Below, one piece after another: positions 41,568 through 51,254 of a stretch of 64,000 nt of DNA. The stretch is taken from contig CAYSFO010000001.1 of the NCBI GenBank assembly GCA_964430695.1, positions 5,614 through 69,613 on the forward strand, written 5' to 3'. Each line of letters begins with the position of its first letter. The stretch's first letter is position 1. The position numbers and the translations under genes are program-made. Below the pieces are notes generated by a model. That model saw nothing but the letters and a program-made list of their open reading frames with translations. It did no database searches and was not told where the DNA came from. The DNA is from MGBC108787 sp964430695. Its GTDB lineage: Bacteria > Bacillota_I > Bacilli_A > RF39 > UBA660.

Positions 41568-42416
41568 TTATACTCCATTTCCATTTTTATCCCCTAATAA
41601 TTTTATCTTTTCGGCATTGTTAAGTATGTCTAATTGATACTTAGCAATTCCAACTAATATTTCAAATCTTTCTTCTTTGATTTTTCCTTCTTTAATTAAT
41701 TCAGCATTATGAGATTCAAGATTGGACAACACGGTTAATTCGTTTATTGAGGCATAATCTCTAATATTAGAGTTTTTGGCTAAATTAGGATTTAGTTCTC
41801 TCCATTTCTTAGCCGTTATATGAAATAAGGCTACATTTAAAATATCTGCTTCTTCTACATATTTTAGCCATTCTCTATCTTGGAAGTAATCATTATCGGG
41901 TAATATATAATTTTTTATAGCGTCCGTATGAATAAGATAATTATTTTTTGTTAATATTCTTTTTATATCCCATTCTCTATTTTGATTTTCTTGCGTTTTT
42001 AATCTTTCAAATTCTTTTATTAAATACAGCTTGAAAACAGGACTAATAGCAGAAGCAAATTCAAATGCTATATCTTTATGAGCATATGTACCGCCATATT
42101 TACCACGTTTTGAATACATACCAATAGCATTTGTTTTGTTGCACCATTCAGTGACACTAAGAGTAAAAGAATGAAGCCCTGACTCTTTCTTAAACCCGTC
42201 GAATTCGACGGAATTAAAACTTGGATTATAAATTGATTCCCAAGTACCTAAAAATTCCAAGGTGATTCTATTTCTTAACCAATTTCTGATAATATCATCC
42301 GAAGTAGATTTTCCCTCTTTAATTTTTGTGAAATCGGATATACAAATATAATCTTTATCGTCTATATTCATTACATTTATGCTTACATTTTGTACTTCAA
42401 TCATTTTATTAGACAT
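41568..42416 (-). CDS. KilA-N domain protein (phage-antirepressor type)
   Basis: 282 residues. The KilA-N fold covers about residues 15-135: DDKDYICISDFTKIK, NWLRNRITLEFLGTWE and GGTYAHKDIAFEFASAISPVF. The last is the diagnostic KilA-N C-terminal motif. The remaining part is helical and matches the associated domain of chromosomal KilA-N proteins. Such proteins bind DNA in phages and large DNA viruses; cellular copies are of unknown function. It stands 9 bp after a BRO-type gene, and both lie inside the parE-parC pair. Confidence 0.88.
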   Translation of the reverse strand: MSNKMIEVQNVSINVMNIDDKDYICISDFTKIKEGKSTSDDIIRNWLRNRITLEFLGTWESIYNPSFNSVEFDGFKKESGLHSFTLSVTEWCNKTNAIGMYSKRGKYGGTYAHKDIAFEFASAISPVFKLYLIKEFERLKTQENQNREWDIKRILTKNNYLIHTDAIKNYILPDNDYFQDREWLKYVEEADILNVALFHITAKKWRELNPNLAKNSNIRDYASINELTVLSNLESHNAELIKEGKIKEERFEILVGIAKYQLDILNNAEKIKLLGDKNGNGV

Positions 42417-42425
42417 GTATTCACC

Positions 42426-43298
42426 TCACTTTTTTATATAATTAACTGATTTATTTTCTATTTCTTTTTCTTCCTCTATATATTTATAGTTCAGTGCATT
42501 TTCAGTAGTAACGACTGACTTTCCTAAATTTTTTTCTATATCTTCTTTGGCCACTTTTGCCGCATGGCCACCTAATTTGGCAATCTTTTTATTTTGAGCT
42601 AAACCGAAAGGCTTATGCTCTTTAGCAAGTTCTCTTGTCGCAATTTCTCCTAAATCGGTTAAGGCAACTTCTATATCGGTCATGTTATCTCTTAAAGATT
42701 CTTTTCGTAGTCCTTTAAACTCTTTATATTCATTTGCTTTCATACCTGACCATGATTTATAAATCTCATTCGTAAGTATACCATATTCATAATTTTTTGT
42801 TATACCTGATTCTTTCCAAACATCCGTTAATTTAAATCTATCCACTATTCCTGCCAGTCTTGCTTTAATCCATTTATCATCGTAGCCTCTTTTTCGATAA
42901 TATTCTACTGCTCTAGTAATCGCAATTTCTGGATCAAACACTTCATTAATTCGTTCATTGCCTAAACTTGCTAACCACAATTTAAATGGTTCTGCTTTAG
43001 GGCTAGGAACAGATTCAATCAGTCTAAAAATATTTTGTGTATCAAGTACATCTTGTTTATAATATTTGCCATCGCTTGATTTTAATTTCAGTTGACTACA
43101 ACTTGTAGTCAACTCAGAGCCTTCTTTTTTTAATCTCAATTTTAATACAGACCAATACTTTCTTGCATCATTACTTTCTGTTAATGCATTAATCACATCC
43201 ACCACACTAAAATAATATTCTTCTTTTTCACTATCCCAAATACTTCTTATTTCACTACTTTCAAATAAGTTTGTAATGATTTCCAACTTATTTTTCAT
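42426..43298 (-). CDS. BRO-N domain protein (antirepressor/DinD-like)
   Basis: 290 residues. The BRO-N domain fills about residues 8-110: IRSIWDSEKEEYYFSVVDVI, DARKYWSVLKLRL and NIFRLIESVPSPKAEPFKLW. A C-terminal domain with AVEYYRKRGYDDKWIKARL and a helical tail follows, as in DinD-type or antirepressor proteins of Bacteria. The role could be DNA-damage related or regulatory. Together with the KilA-N gene it separates parE from parC, which are usually adjacent. Confidence 0.85.
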   Translation of the reverse strand: MKNKLEIITNLFESSEIRSIWDSEKEEYYFSVVDVINALTESNDARKYWSVLKLRLKKEGSELTTSCSQLKLKSSDGKYYKQDVLDTQNIFRLIESVPSPKAEPFKLWLASLGNERINEVFDPEIAITRAVEYYRKRGYDDKWIKARLAGIVDRFKLTDVWKESGITKNYEYGILTNEIYKSWSGMKANEYKEFKGLRKESLRDNMTDIEVALTDLGEIATRELAKEHKPFGLAQNKKIAKLGGHAAKVAKEDIEKNLGKSVVTTENALNYKYIEEEKEIENKSVNYIKK

Positions 43299-43352
43299 TT
43301 AATATCTTCCCTTTCTTTTATTTGTATTCTACAACCAAAACCTTTTCTTTTT

Positions 43353-43922
43353 TTAATTTAAAATTTTCACTTCTCCAGTTAAAATATTGTATTTGTACGT
43401 AACTCCTTCTTTTTCTTCCGGTATCTCTTTTAAATTAGGTATTTCAAAAAATGCAACTAATTCTTGTCCAACATTTTTTTCTTCTAATTGAAAGAAGTTT
43501 CCACAATAAAAGCATAGATGATTGCTATGTGATTTAATAGCAAATATTCCGTTATCATTATGAAGTCCACCACAAATTGTACAACGAACTTTTTCAATAG
43601 GCACATTGTTTTTTAAAGAAGTAAATAACCCATAAAAATCATCTTTAATAATTCTTGCATCTTCAATAAATAACGCTGATATTTCTTCTCCATTTACCAA
43701 TATTTTACTTGTTTCACTAGTATATGGGCACGTAAAGATAAATTCTAATGTTTTTATTTCTTCTTTTTTCCATTCTTTTTCTTTCTCGAATGCATCTTTC
43801 TCTTTATATAAGCATTCTTTTAGTTCTTCTCCATGAATAGAAGCAAGAGTCTTATGCGTTGTACACCAATAATCTTTTTCTCCTAGCTCATTTTCTGCTA
43901 CATATTTAATTTTACATTCCAT
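43353..43922 (-). CDS. Unknown protein with a zinc-ribbon-like CxxC pair
   Basis: 189 residues. A central segment holds VRCTICGGLH and HLCFYCGNFF about 30 residues apart, a probable zinc ribbon. The first half has a CTTHKT element and a charged helix (KDAFEKEKEWKKEEIK). No domain family recognised. It begins 12 bp after the parE stop, so it is probably cotranscribed with parE. Confidence 0.7.
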   Translation of the reverse strand: MECKIKYVAENELGEKDYWCTTHKTLASIHGEELKECLYKEKDAFEKEKEWKKEEIKTLEFIFTCPYTSETSKILVNGEEISALFIEDARIIKDDFYGLFTSLKNNVPIEKVRCTICGGLHNDNGIFAIKSHSNHLCFYCGNFFQLEEKNVGQELVAFFEIPNLKEIPEEKEGVTYKYNILTGEVKILN

Positions 43923-43934
43923 ATTTTATTCCTC

Positions 43935-45842
43935 CTATTTTCTAAAGTCATCTTCTAAAGTAAAATCAACATTTTCGTTAATCCATTCTTTTCGTGGTTC
44001 TACTTGGTCTCCCATAAGTAAATGAATTCGTTTTTCTGCCAGTGCAGCATCAGTTAAATTCACACGGAAAAGCCTTCGATTTGCTGGGTCCATTGTTGTT
44101 TCATAGAGTTCATCTGCATTCATTTCTCCAAGTCCTTTAAATCGTTGGACTTTATAATTTCCTTTAAGTGTTTTCTTTCTTTCTTCTAATTCTTCATCGT
44201 CAGCAATATACTCTTTTCCTTTATTTCCCATTTCAATGGAATACAAAGGTGGAGTTGCAATATAAAGCATACCTGCTTCAATTAAAGGACGCATAAAACG
44301 ATAAAAGAAAGTGATTAAAAGAATTTGAATATGTGAACCATCCACATCGGCATCAGTCATGATTATCACTTTTCCATAATTCGATTCTTCTGGATCAAAA
44401 TAGTCTCCTATTCCTGCTCCAATCGCATACTCAATTTGTTTTAGCTCTGCATTTGCTTCAATATCATGGGCACTTGCCTTCTCACAATTTAATACTTTTC
44501 CTCGTAAAGGAAGTATTGCTTGTGTTTCACGATTACGGAAAGATTTTGCAGATCCTCCTGCACTATCTCCTTCGACTAAAAAGAACTCATTTTTCTTATA
44601 ATCTCTACCAGTCGCTTTGGCTAGTTTTTCCGAAAGTACTCGTTCTTTTGAATTTTTACCCGTTCCTTTGCGTGCCGCTTCTCGAGCTTTTCTAGCTGCC
44701 TCTCGCGCTACTTTACTTTTTAGAGCTTTATCCAAAATCGTTAAAGCAACTTCCTTATTCTCTTCTAAAAAGAATTTTAAATTTTCATATATAATACTTT
44801 CTGTTACGCTTTTTGCTTCCGGTGTTCCTAACTTTCCTTTTGTTTGCCCTTCAAATTGTAAGAGTTTTTCTGGTATTTTCAAACTAATAACCGCACTTAA
44901 ACCCTCTCTTACATCACTACCATCTAAATTGCCATCTTTCCCTTTAATCAAATTATTCGCTTTGGCATAATCATTAAATGCTTTGGTAAGTCCTGTTTTA
45001 AAACCAACTTCATGCGAACCACCGTCGCCTGTTTTTACATTATTTACAAAACTCAAAATATTTTCATTATAAGATTCACTATATTGCATAGCTATATCTA
45101 CTTCAATGTCATTTTTTACACTGCTAAATTGAATCACTTTATGTAATGTTTTCTTGCCTTCATTAATATATTCTACAAAACTTTTTAAACCGTTTTCATA
45201 ATGAAATTCCGCTTTTTTACCATCTTGTACATCTTCAATGACAACCGTTAAATTTGGAAGCAAAAAGGCACTTTCTTGCATTCTTTCTACAATGGTTGTA
45301 TAAGAAAAGCTAGCATTTTTAAACATTTCATAATCTGGTAAAAAAGTAACAATTGTTCCTGTTTTTTTCGATTCTCCAATTGTTTTTAATGGGCTTTCAA
45401 TCAATCCTCCATCACAAAATCTGATATTACTAATTTTTCCATCTGTATAAATAGTAACATCCATTCTTTTGGATAAAGCATTTACAACACTTGCTCCTAC
45501 ACCGTGTAATCCTCCACTTACTTTATAACCTTCTGTTTCAAATTTACCACCTGCATGCAACACTGTATAAATTACTTCTGGAGTTGACTTTCCCGATTCA
45601 TGCATTCCAATAGGCACTCCACGCCCATTATCACTAATCGTAATACTTTCATCTGTATTTAAAGTTATCTTAATGGTATCTCCATAGCCATTGATGATTT
45701 CATCAATCGCATTATCCACAATTTCCCATACTAAATGATGAAGTCCTCGCTTGTCTGTAGAGCCAATGTACATACCTGGTCTTTTACGAACGGCTTCTAA
45801 ACCTTCCAATATTTTAATGGACGATGCATCATACTTTGCCAT
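43935..45842 (-). CDS. parE: DNA topoisomerase IV subunit B
   Basis: 635 residues. A GHKL ATPase domain (EIVDNAIDEIINGYG; DNGRGVPIGMH; GGLHGVGASVVNAL), transducer domain, and TOPRIM domain (EGDSAGGSAK; IMTDADVDGSHIQ) are complete. The C-terminal KGLGEMNADELYETTMDP is conserved. It supplies ATP-driven strand passage to ParC. GyrB is excluded only by partner context, since the two are close paralogues. Confidence 0.95.
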   Translation of the reverse strand: MAKYDASSIKILEGLEAVRKRPGMYIGSTDKRGLHHLVWEIVDNAIDEIINGYGDTIKITLNTDESITISDNGRGVPIGMHESGKSTPEVIYTVLHAGGKFETEGYKVSGGLHGVGASVVNALSKRMDVTIYTDGKISNIRFCDGGLIESPLKTIGESKKTGTIVTFLPDYEMFKNASFSYTTIVERMQESAFLLPNLTVVIEDVQDGKKAEFHYENGLKSFVEYINEGKKTLHKVIQFSSVKNDIEVDIAMQYSESYNENILSFVNNVKTGDGGSHEVGFKTGLTKAFNDYAKANNLIKGKDGNLDGSDVREGLSAVISLKIPEKLLQFEGQTKGKLGTPEAKSVTESIIYENLKFFLEENKEVALTILDKALKSKVAREAARKAREAARKGTGKNSKERVLSEKLAKATGRDYKKNEFFLVEGDSAGGSAKSFRNRETQAILPLRGKVLNCEKASAHDIEANAELKQIEYAIGAGIGDYFDPEESNYGKVIIMTDADVDGSHIQILLITFFYRFMRPLIEAGMLYIATPPLYSIEMGNKGKEYIADDEELEERKKTLKGNYKVQRFKGLGEMNADELYETTMDPANRRLFRVNLTDAALAEKRIHLLMGDQVEPRKEWINENVDFTLEDDFRK

Positions 45843-45868
45843 GTTATCACCTAATTATGAGTATAGCA

Positions 45869-45960
45869 TAAAAAAAAACAACAAGCAAAAACTTGTTGTC
45901 AAATAAATGTAATTTATAAAGTGGACTTGTAATTCCCCTTTCCATTGAGAATGGAGGATA
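45869..45960 (-). ncRNA. Candidate small RNA between the 46-kb gene and parE
   Basis: Minus strand: a TAAAAT -10 box just upstream, then a TCCATT/AATGGA hairpin (45941-45955) and about 40 unpaired bases with AAGGGGAATTACAAG. A strong ACAACAAG/CTTGTTGT terminator with nine T follows (45869-45899). A 32-codon ORF starting in the hairpin without a ribosome site runs through it and is less convincing. No known RNA family recognised. Confidence 0.4.
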
Positions 45961-45993
45961 TTTTACACCATTTACTCAACAAAAAATCAACCA

Positions 45994-46028
45994 TAAAAAA
46001 CTTTATAGTGTTTTTTCTATAAAGTTTT
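45994..46028 (-). terminator. Intrinsic terminator after the 46060-48516 gene
   Basis: AAACTTTATAG/CTATAAAGTTT arms on the minus strand followed by TTTTATGG. Confidence 0.7.
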
Positions 46029-46059
46029 TCTTCCCTTTTTTTATTCTTTTATATCATAA

Positions 46060-48516
46060 TTAACGATTTAATTCGGAATCTACAATAACCGCATCATCAG
46101 CAGTTACCCAACCTTCACTAGCTATGTAATTTCCATTTTGGTCGTAAGAATAATTATTGTCTATTCTATAACCTTCTAATTCATAACCAGCAAGTGAATA
46201 ATCTAAAATTTCATCTTCATTATGAGCTATGACAACAGCACCATCTTTTGATAAAACTACCCCTTCTACGGTTCTACCAATTTGTGTGTTTGATCCATAA
46301 TATGAATTTTTTGCATTCGTTTCATTTGCCATATCATTAGAAGTTGTATAAATTTTAGCATTTTCTTCTAAATCTACTGCAGAACCTATTTTAATATAAT
46401 CTGAATTTACAATCGAATTCATATAACTTAATAGCTCTACATTGGCATTTTTTATGTCTGTTTCATCATTTTTCGACATAGTTTCTTCTAAATTAGCCAT
46501 GTAGTTTTCTAATTGTTCTTTCTTATCTGCATGTTCACTACTTATACGGGCATCTAATTTTTTAGCCATACTTATAGTTTTTTCTGCTGAAACTACTTCT
46601 CCTTCTTCATCTACTATCTCTTCTTTTTCTACATCATTTGAAGTTATCACTTGCCCTGTTTCTTCTGTTTTTTCTGTTTTTTCTGTTTTTGTACTAGTTT
46701 TTTCTTCAGTCGTTTTTTCAGGTTCTTGCTTATTATTTTCTTCCAATTGATTATCCATAGTATTTTCTATAGTAGTTTTTTCAGTTGTTTTTGAATTGAT
46801 ATTATTAAAGGCAACAGCTCCAGTAGTTATAGTTATAGCGGCCGCAATACTAGCTAAAATACCTCTAACCGTATTACGTTTTTTCTTCGCTTTTTTTAAC
46901 TTATTTAATTCTTCTTCTACAGCTTTTATAGAGTCTGCATACATTTTTGCTTTTATTTGAGCTTTTCTTATATCTTTAACTATATTTAGTTGCTCATTTG
47001 TTAATTTTACATCAGCTAATGCTTTTTCTTGTAATTCTTCTACATTCATATTTTTACGTTTTAAATATTCAACATAACTTGTATTTGTAACTAATCCAAG
47101 TTCATCATACTCTATTGCTGATTTTATGTAATTTTCTACTAAAACTGCTGTTTGTACTGCAAATTGCGCATCTAAATCATTTTGGTATTTTTCTAATTTT
47201 TTAGCATATTTGTTATTCTTTTTATTCCATGCTTTTAATTCAGTACCTTTAATTTTATCAGTATCTATTTGACCATATTTATCACATGTTTTATAAAAAT
47301 CATAACGAAGACTTTGTAGTGTATTACTTTCATATCCTTTATATATTTTGCTTTCTTTAAATTTTTTTGCTATTTTAGAGGCTTTTTTCTCTTTCTTTTC
47401 TTCCTTCTCTTCTTTATTCTTTTTAGAGAACAGACCTTTCACTTTACTAACAAAACCTTCTTTTTTCTTTTCTTCTTTTTTCTCTTTATCTTTTTTAGAA
47501 AATTTATTTTTAATCTTACTAAATACATTTTTATTCTTTACGGCTTCTATTTCTTCAGCAGGTATTACAATTCCTGCCTTTTTAGCATATTCCAGTACAG
47601 ATTTTGTATTTACACTTTTTATAACATCGTTATATGAACTTTCTACTCCCATATTCAAACCTAATATGTTTTCTTGTTCAATTAACTCTTTAACGGTAAG
47701 TGGTTTTCCATCTTCATTTTGCATGATTTTAGGTTCACAAATTTCTGCCATTTCTTTAAGCACAGCAACTAAACTTTCTAATTTTTTTAGAACTTTATTT
47801 GCATATTTTGGAGCATAGTTAATATCACTTTTAATCATATTCGTAAGTTCTTCTACACTCGTCCAAGGTATTGTCTGTAGCCTAAATTTTATACCTAGTA
47901 AATCATTCATTACAGAATCTTTTTTCTCTGCATCTTCTAAGTGACAGCTTTCTATATTGTAACCTAAATGTTCTAACGCATCGAAAATATGCTGTTCAGC
48001 CACTATTTCGGCTCCATCTTCATCTACACCAATCATTACATTATCAAAAAATGTATTTATTTCTTTTTTAGATAAACCTAAATCAATTAAAACTAGTCTT
48101 ATTACTGACATTGGATAGAATTTTACAGAATCTAAACTTTCACTAGGATCTTTTCCTAACGTGTTCATATATTCCCTATAATTACTATAAAGCACTTCTC
48201 CAATAGTTGTTTCATCAAATGTTTTTTGATACTTTAAGATTTCTCTTATAATTTCATTATATTTATCTCCGTCGATATCTGTTTTCCCAATGCAATCAAC
48301 CAAATTTTCTTTACCTACAATATAATCTGTATAGTGGTGTGTTGCATTATCAACAATTAAGATAGGCGTCGTTTCAGCTAAAAACTCACCAATTTGTTCT
48401 TCTGTATAATCATAATTCTTAAATATTTCATAAAGTTTTGTATATTCTAAGAATAATTTACCATTTGCTTCTTTTTCGGTAACTGTTTCTAAATCTCTTC
48501 GATCTATTATTTTCAT
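46060..48516 (-). CDS. Large lineage-specific single-span protein with Lys-rich repeats
   Basis: 818 residues, family not recognised. An N-terminal cytosolic region of about 340 residues is followed by two similar Lys/Glu-rich modules (VFSKIKNKFSKKDKEK and FVSKVKGLFSKKNKEE). A helical region (about 385-560), a membrane helix (about 567-588) and an outside Thr/Glu-rich linker come next. A final domain of about 130 residues (GSAVDLEENAKIYTT; EGWVTADDAVIVD) resembles small SH3-like barrels. It may connect the cytosol to the envelope. It is transcribed alone from a consensus promoter. Confidence 0.75.
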   Translation of the reverse strand: MKIIDRRDLETVTEKEANGKLFLEYTKLYEIFKNYDYTEEQIGEFLAETTPILIVDNATHHYTDYIVGKENLVDCIGKTDIDGDKYNEIIREILKYQKTFDETTIGEVLYSNYREYMNTLGKDPSESLDSVKFYPMSVIRLVLIDLGLSKKEINTFFDNVMIGVDEDGAEIVAEQHIFDALEHLGYNIESCHLEDAEKKDSVMNDLLGIKFRLQTIPWTSVEELTNMIKSDINYAPKYANKVLKKLESLVAVLKEMAEICEPKIMQNEDGKPLTVKELIEQENILGLNMGVESSYNDVIKSVNTKSVLEYAKKAGIVIPAEEIEAVKNKNVFSKIKNKFSKKDKEKKEEKKKEGFVSKVKGLFSKKNKEEKEEKKEKKASKIAKKFKESKIYKGYESNTLQSLRYDFYKTCDKYGQIDTDKIKGTELKAWNKKNNKYAKKLEKYQNDLDAQFAVQTAVLVENYIKSAIEYDELGLVTNTSYVEYLKRKNMNVEELQEKALADVKLTNEQLNIVKDIRKAQIKAKMYADSIKAVEEELNKLKKAKKKRNTVRGILASIAAAITITTGAVAFNNINSKTTEKTTIENTMDNQLEENNKQEPEKTTEEKTSTKTEKTEKTEETGQVITSNDVEKEEIVDEEGEVVSAEKTISMAKKLDARISSEHADKKEQLENYMANLEETMSKNDETDIKNANVELLSYMNSIVNSDYIKIGSAVDLEENAKIYTTSNDMANETNAKNSYYGSNTQIGRTVEGVVLSKDGAVVIAHNEDEILDYSLAGYELEGYRIDNNYSYDQNGNYIASEGWVTADDAVIVDSELNR

Positions 48517-48542
48517 AATATAACCCCCTCGATTAGTTCTAG

Positions 48543-48571
48543 ATTATACTACTTCTTTTTCGTTTTGTCAA
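48543..48571 (-). promoter_or_regulatory. Consensus promoter of the 46060-48516 gene
   Basis: TTGACA (48566-48571), 17-bp spacer and TATAAT (48543-48548), a perfect sigma-A match, followed by a GAGGGGG ribosome site before ATG 48516. High expression is likely. Confidence 0.85.
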
Positions 48572-48676
48572 ATATTTTTTGTATTTGATTAAATAAAAGT
48601 ATTTTTCCAAGTAAAAATGCGTAAATTAAACGATGAAAATTTACAAATAAAATTAAACTTTTTTCATTATGGGTGC

Positions 48677-49870
48677 TTACTTTTTTAATTCAACCACTTT
48701 TATTCGCATCATATCATATTTATTGACCTTCGTATCTATTTTTAATTGAATTATCATTCTTGGATGATTGGCAATTTCTATTCTTTCCTTATCATCATTA
48801 TAAATTTCACTTACTTGATAAGTAAATGTTTCTGTATGAGGTCCAAAAAATTCTACAATATCTCCAACTCTAAAATAATTTCTTTGTTCAATCGTGGCTA
48901 TCCCTTTTTCTTCGTCATAACTAAGAACGATTCCCAAAAAATCCTGATTCGAAATCTCTTCACGCCCTAAAAAATATTGTTCTTCTTTTCCTGGCAACTT
49001 ATTTACAAATTGGGGAGTCGACTCTCGATTCGCACAACGATTTAAAATTTCTAAATAATAGTTTGCTTCATATTCTTCTAAATTGTTCTGTGCTATTTTA
49101 TCGAGTATATGACGGTACGCCCATATAACTGTAGCAATATAATAAATGCCTCGCATTCTTCCTTCTATTTTAAAAGAATTTACACCAATATTTATCATAT
49201 CACGAATATATTCTATTAAATTCAAGTCTTTTGGTGTCATACTAAAGACTTGTTCTTCCTCGTCTATGGCAAAGGTCCAACGGCATATTTGCGCACAACC
49301 ACCTCGATTAGAATCCCTACCCGTACAATAATTAGATAAAACGCAACGTCCAGAAAAACTTGTACACATTGCTCCATGAATAAAACATTCAAGTTCCAAA
49401 CCTGTTTTCTCTTTAATCTCTTTGATATCTTTTAGACTTGCTTCACGAGCTAATACAAGACGTGTAGCACCAAGATTTTTATAAAATAAAGCACTACTAG
49501 CATTTAAAATACTTGCTTGGGTAGAAACATGAACTTCAAAAGATACCCCAAGTTCTTTTACTCTTTTCATAACCAAAATATCACTAGCAATCACTGCATC
49601 GATTCCTATTTTATCTAGCTCTTTTAAATAATCATCAATGCCATCCACTTCTTGTTCATGAAAAATAATATTCACAGTAACATAAATTTTTTTATTTAAT
49701 TGATGGGCATATTGGGTAGCTTCCAAAAGTTCTTCTATCGTAAAATTATTGGCATTCGCACGTAAACCATACTTTTTTCCCGCACAATAAACAGCATCTG
49801 CACCATATAAAAAAGCAATTTTAAGTTTTTCTAGATCTCCTGCTGGAGCAAGTAATTCCACATTTTTCAT
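48677..49870 (-). CDS. trhP2: U32-family tRNA hydroxylation protein TrhP2 (YrrO-like)
   Basis: 397 residues. TIM-barrel start AGDLEKLKIAFLYGADAVYC and the U32 signature ECFIHGAMCTSFSGRC are present, with additional Cys (NYCTGRD; GGCAQICRW) for the iron-sulfur cluster. In Bacillus the U32 pair hydroxylates U34 of tRNAs to ho5U using prephenate. It overlaps trhP1 by 4 bp, and TrmR is next upstream, so the whole U34 pathway is here. The peptidase label of the family is historical. Confidence 0.9.
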   Translation of the reverse strand: MKNVELLAPAGDLEKLKIAFLYGADAVYCAGKKYGLRANANNFTIEELLEATQYAHQLNKKIYVTVNIIFHEQEVDGIDDYLKELDKIGIDAVIASDILVMKRVKELGVSFEVHVSTQASILNASSALFYKNLGATRLVLAREASLKDIKEIKEKTGLELECFIHGAMCTSFSGRCVLSNYCTGRDSNRGGCAQICRWTFAIDEEEQVFSMTPKDLNLIEYIRDMINIGVNSFKIEGRMRGIYYIATVIWAYRHILDKIAQNNLEEYEANYYLEILNRCANRESTPQFVNKLPGKEEQYFLGREEISNQDFLGIVLSYDEEKGIATIEQRNYFRVGDIVEFFGPHTETFTYQVSEIYNDDKERIEIANHPRMIIQLKIDTKVNKYDMMRIKVVELKK

Positions 49871-50664
49871 AAATCCACCTTCTCTTTTAAACGATAATAG
49901 GTTTCTTTTTCTAAAAATCCTGTATTACTTATCGTAGATAAATCTTCTCCATTTAAAATTTTTTCAATTTCTTCCTTACCTAAACCAATTGGATTTATAT
50001 AACGATATAAGATATTGTCATGCTCAATTTCACGATAATCAATAAACTTTTTGGCATAAAGAACCGTTCCATATTCATTTTCAATTGCCTTAAAATCCAT
50101 ATTACTTATTTGTTCATGTAAAATTTCTTCTTGCTTTTTTGGAAGTTTAAATTCTTCTTGAAAATTATGAAGTAACAACCTGCGAGAATACATCGCATCT
50201 ACTAAACAAAAATAAGGAACTACCAAAGGTTTATGGGCATGCTCTAAAATAGATAGAATTTCATTCTTAGTAATATCTGTACTTACTAAAACACTATCTA
50301 CTTCTTCTAAATAATAATTAATTGATTCTACATTCGTCGTATTATGATTTTGCATATAAATTAATTTTAAAGAAAGTCCTAATTCACGAACAAGTTGTAA
50401 AACACCTAAATCCGTAAAACAGATTCCAATAATATTTTCATTTAAATTTTGTAAATCCATTCTTAATTGTTTCATTGCTTCACAATCAAATACACGATTC
50501 AAATAAAGAAAAGAATTAGGTACATTCACTTCATCAAATCGAAACGTTTTCGTATATCCAACACTATATCCTAAAATGGGAAAAAGAAAGTTAATAGATT
50601 CATTAACTTTCATTTCTAATATCTCTTCCTTTGTAACTGTAATCAAATAATTATTTTTCTTCAT
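49867..50664 (-). CDS. trhP1: U32-family protein TrhP1 (YrrN-like)
   Basis: 265 residues. A shorter and divergent U32 TIM barrel without the Cys-rich signature. It keeps the family strands (GICFTDLGVLQLVRELGL; LVVPYFCLVDAMYSRRLL). Position between trmR and trhP2 matches yrrN of Bacillus. It overlaps both neighbours by a few bases, so translation is coupled. Probably a partner of TrhP2 in tRNA U34 hydroxylation. Confidence 0.8.
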   Translation of the reverse strand: MKKNNYLITVTKEEILEMKVNESINFLFPILGYSVGYTKTFRFDEVNVPNSFLYLNRVFDCEAMKQLRMDLQNLNENIIGICFTDLGVLQLVRELGLSLKLIYMQNHNTTNVESINYYLEEVDSVLVSTDITKNEILSILEHAHKPLVVPYFCLVDAMYSRRLLLHNFQEEFKLPKKQEEILHEQISNMDFKAIENEYGTVLYAKKFIDYREIEHDNILYRYINPIGLGKEEIEKILNGEDLSTISNTGFLEKETYYRLKEKVDL

Positions 50665-51250
50665 TTTTTCTTCTACTCACGCTGATTCCATCTCCAACAT
50701 CGATGAATTCAGTTTCAAACTCTTCATTGTTTTTTAAAAAATCAATATAGCTTTCTATTTTATCTACAATTCCACGTAAATTCTTACTATCAATCGTTTC
50801 CTTTTTGCCTACATAGCCATGGAATTTTAAATTATCGGTTATAATGACTCCTCCTGGAGCTAAGAAATATTGAAACTTTTCAAAAAATTTCTTGTATTGT
50901 CCTTTCGCAGCATCAATAAAAATTAAATCATACGTAACTGTTGCTGGTAAGTTCACATCTAAAGCATCTTGAAAAAAAACGCTAACTTCTTTATCAAAAC
51001 CACATTTTTTAATGTTATTTAAACATTCCATATAACGAGTTTCATCTCGTTCAATTGTAGTTACTTTTACTTCTTTACTACTAGATGCCATGAGTATTGC
51101 TGAATAGCCAATGGCACTTCCAATTTCTAAAATATTTTTTACATTATTTGCTTTAATAAACTTCATAATATATGCAATTGTATCTTTTTCAATAATAGGT
51201 ACATTTTTTTCTTTGGCATATTGCTCCATTTCTAAAATATACTGTTTCAT
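50651..51250 (-). CDS. trmR: tRNA 5-hydroxyuridine methyltransferase TrmR (YrrM)
   Basis: 199 residues, class I SAM-dependent O-methyltransferase: NILEIGSAIGYSAILMA (SAM loop), VTTIERDE, DLIFIDAAKG and GGVIITDNLKFHG (metal-binding). It matches the YrrM/TrmR group, which methylates ho5U34 to mo5U34. It overlaps trhP1 by 14 bp. The gene order mltG-trmR-trhP1-trhP2 is that of Bacillus. Confidence 0.88.
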   Translation of the reverse strand: MKQYILEMEQYAKEKNVPIIEKDTIAYIMKFIKANNVKNILEIGSAIGYSAILMASSSKEVKVTTIERDETRYMECLNNIKKCGFDKEVSVFFQDALDVNLPATVTYDLIFIDAAKGQYKKFFEKFQYFLAPGGVIITDNLKFHGYVGKKETIDSKNLRGIVDKIESYIDFLKNNEEFETEFIDVGDGISVSRRKNEEK

Positions 51251-51254
51251 CTTA

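Noticed and set aside
45850..45952. 32-codon ORF through the small-RNA candidate
   Set aside because: No ribosome site; it runs through the terminator hairpin and its T run, so coding is unlikely.
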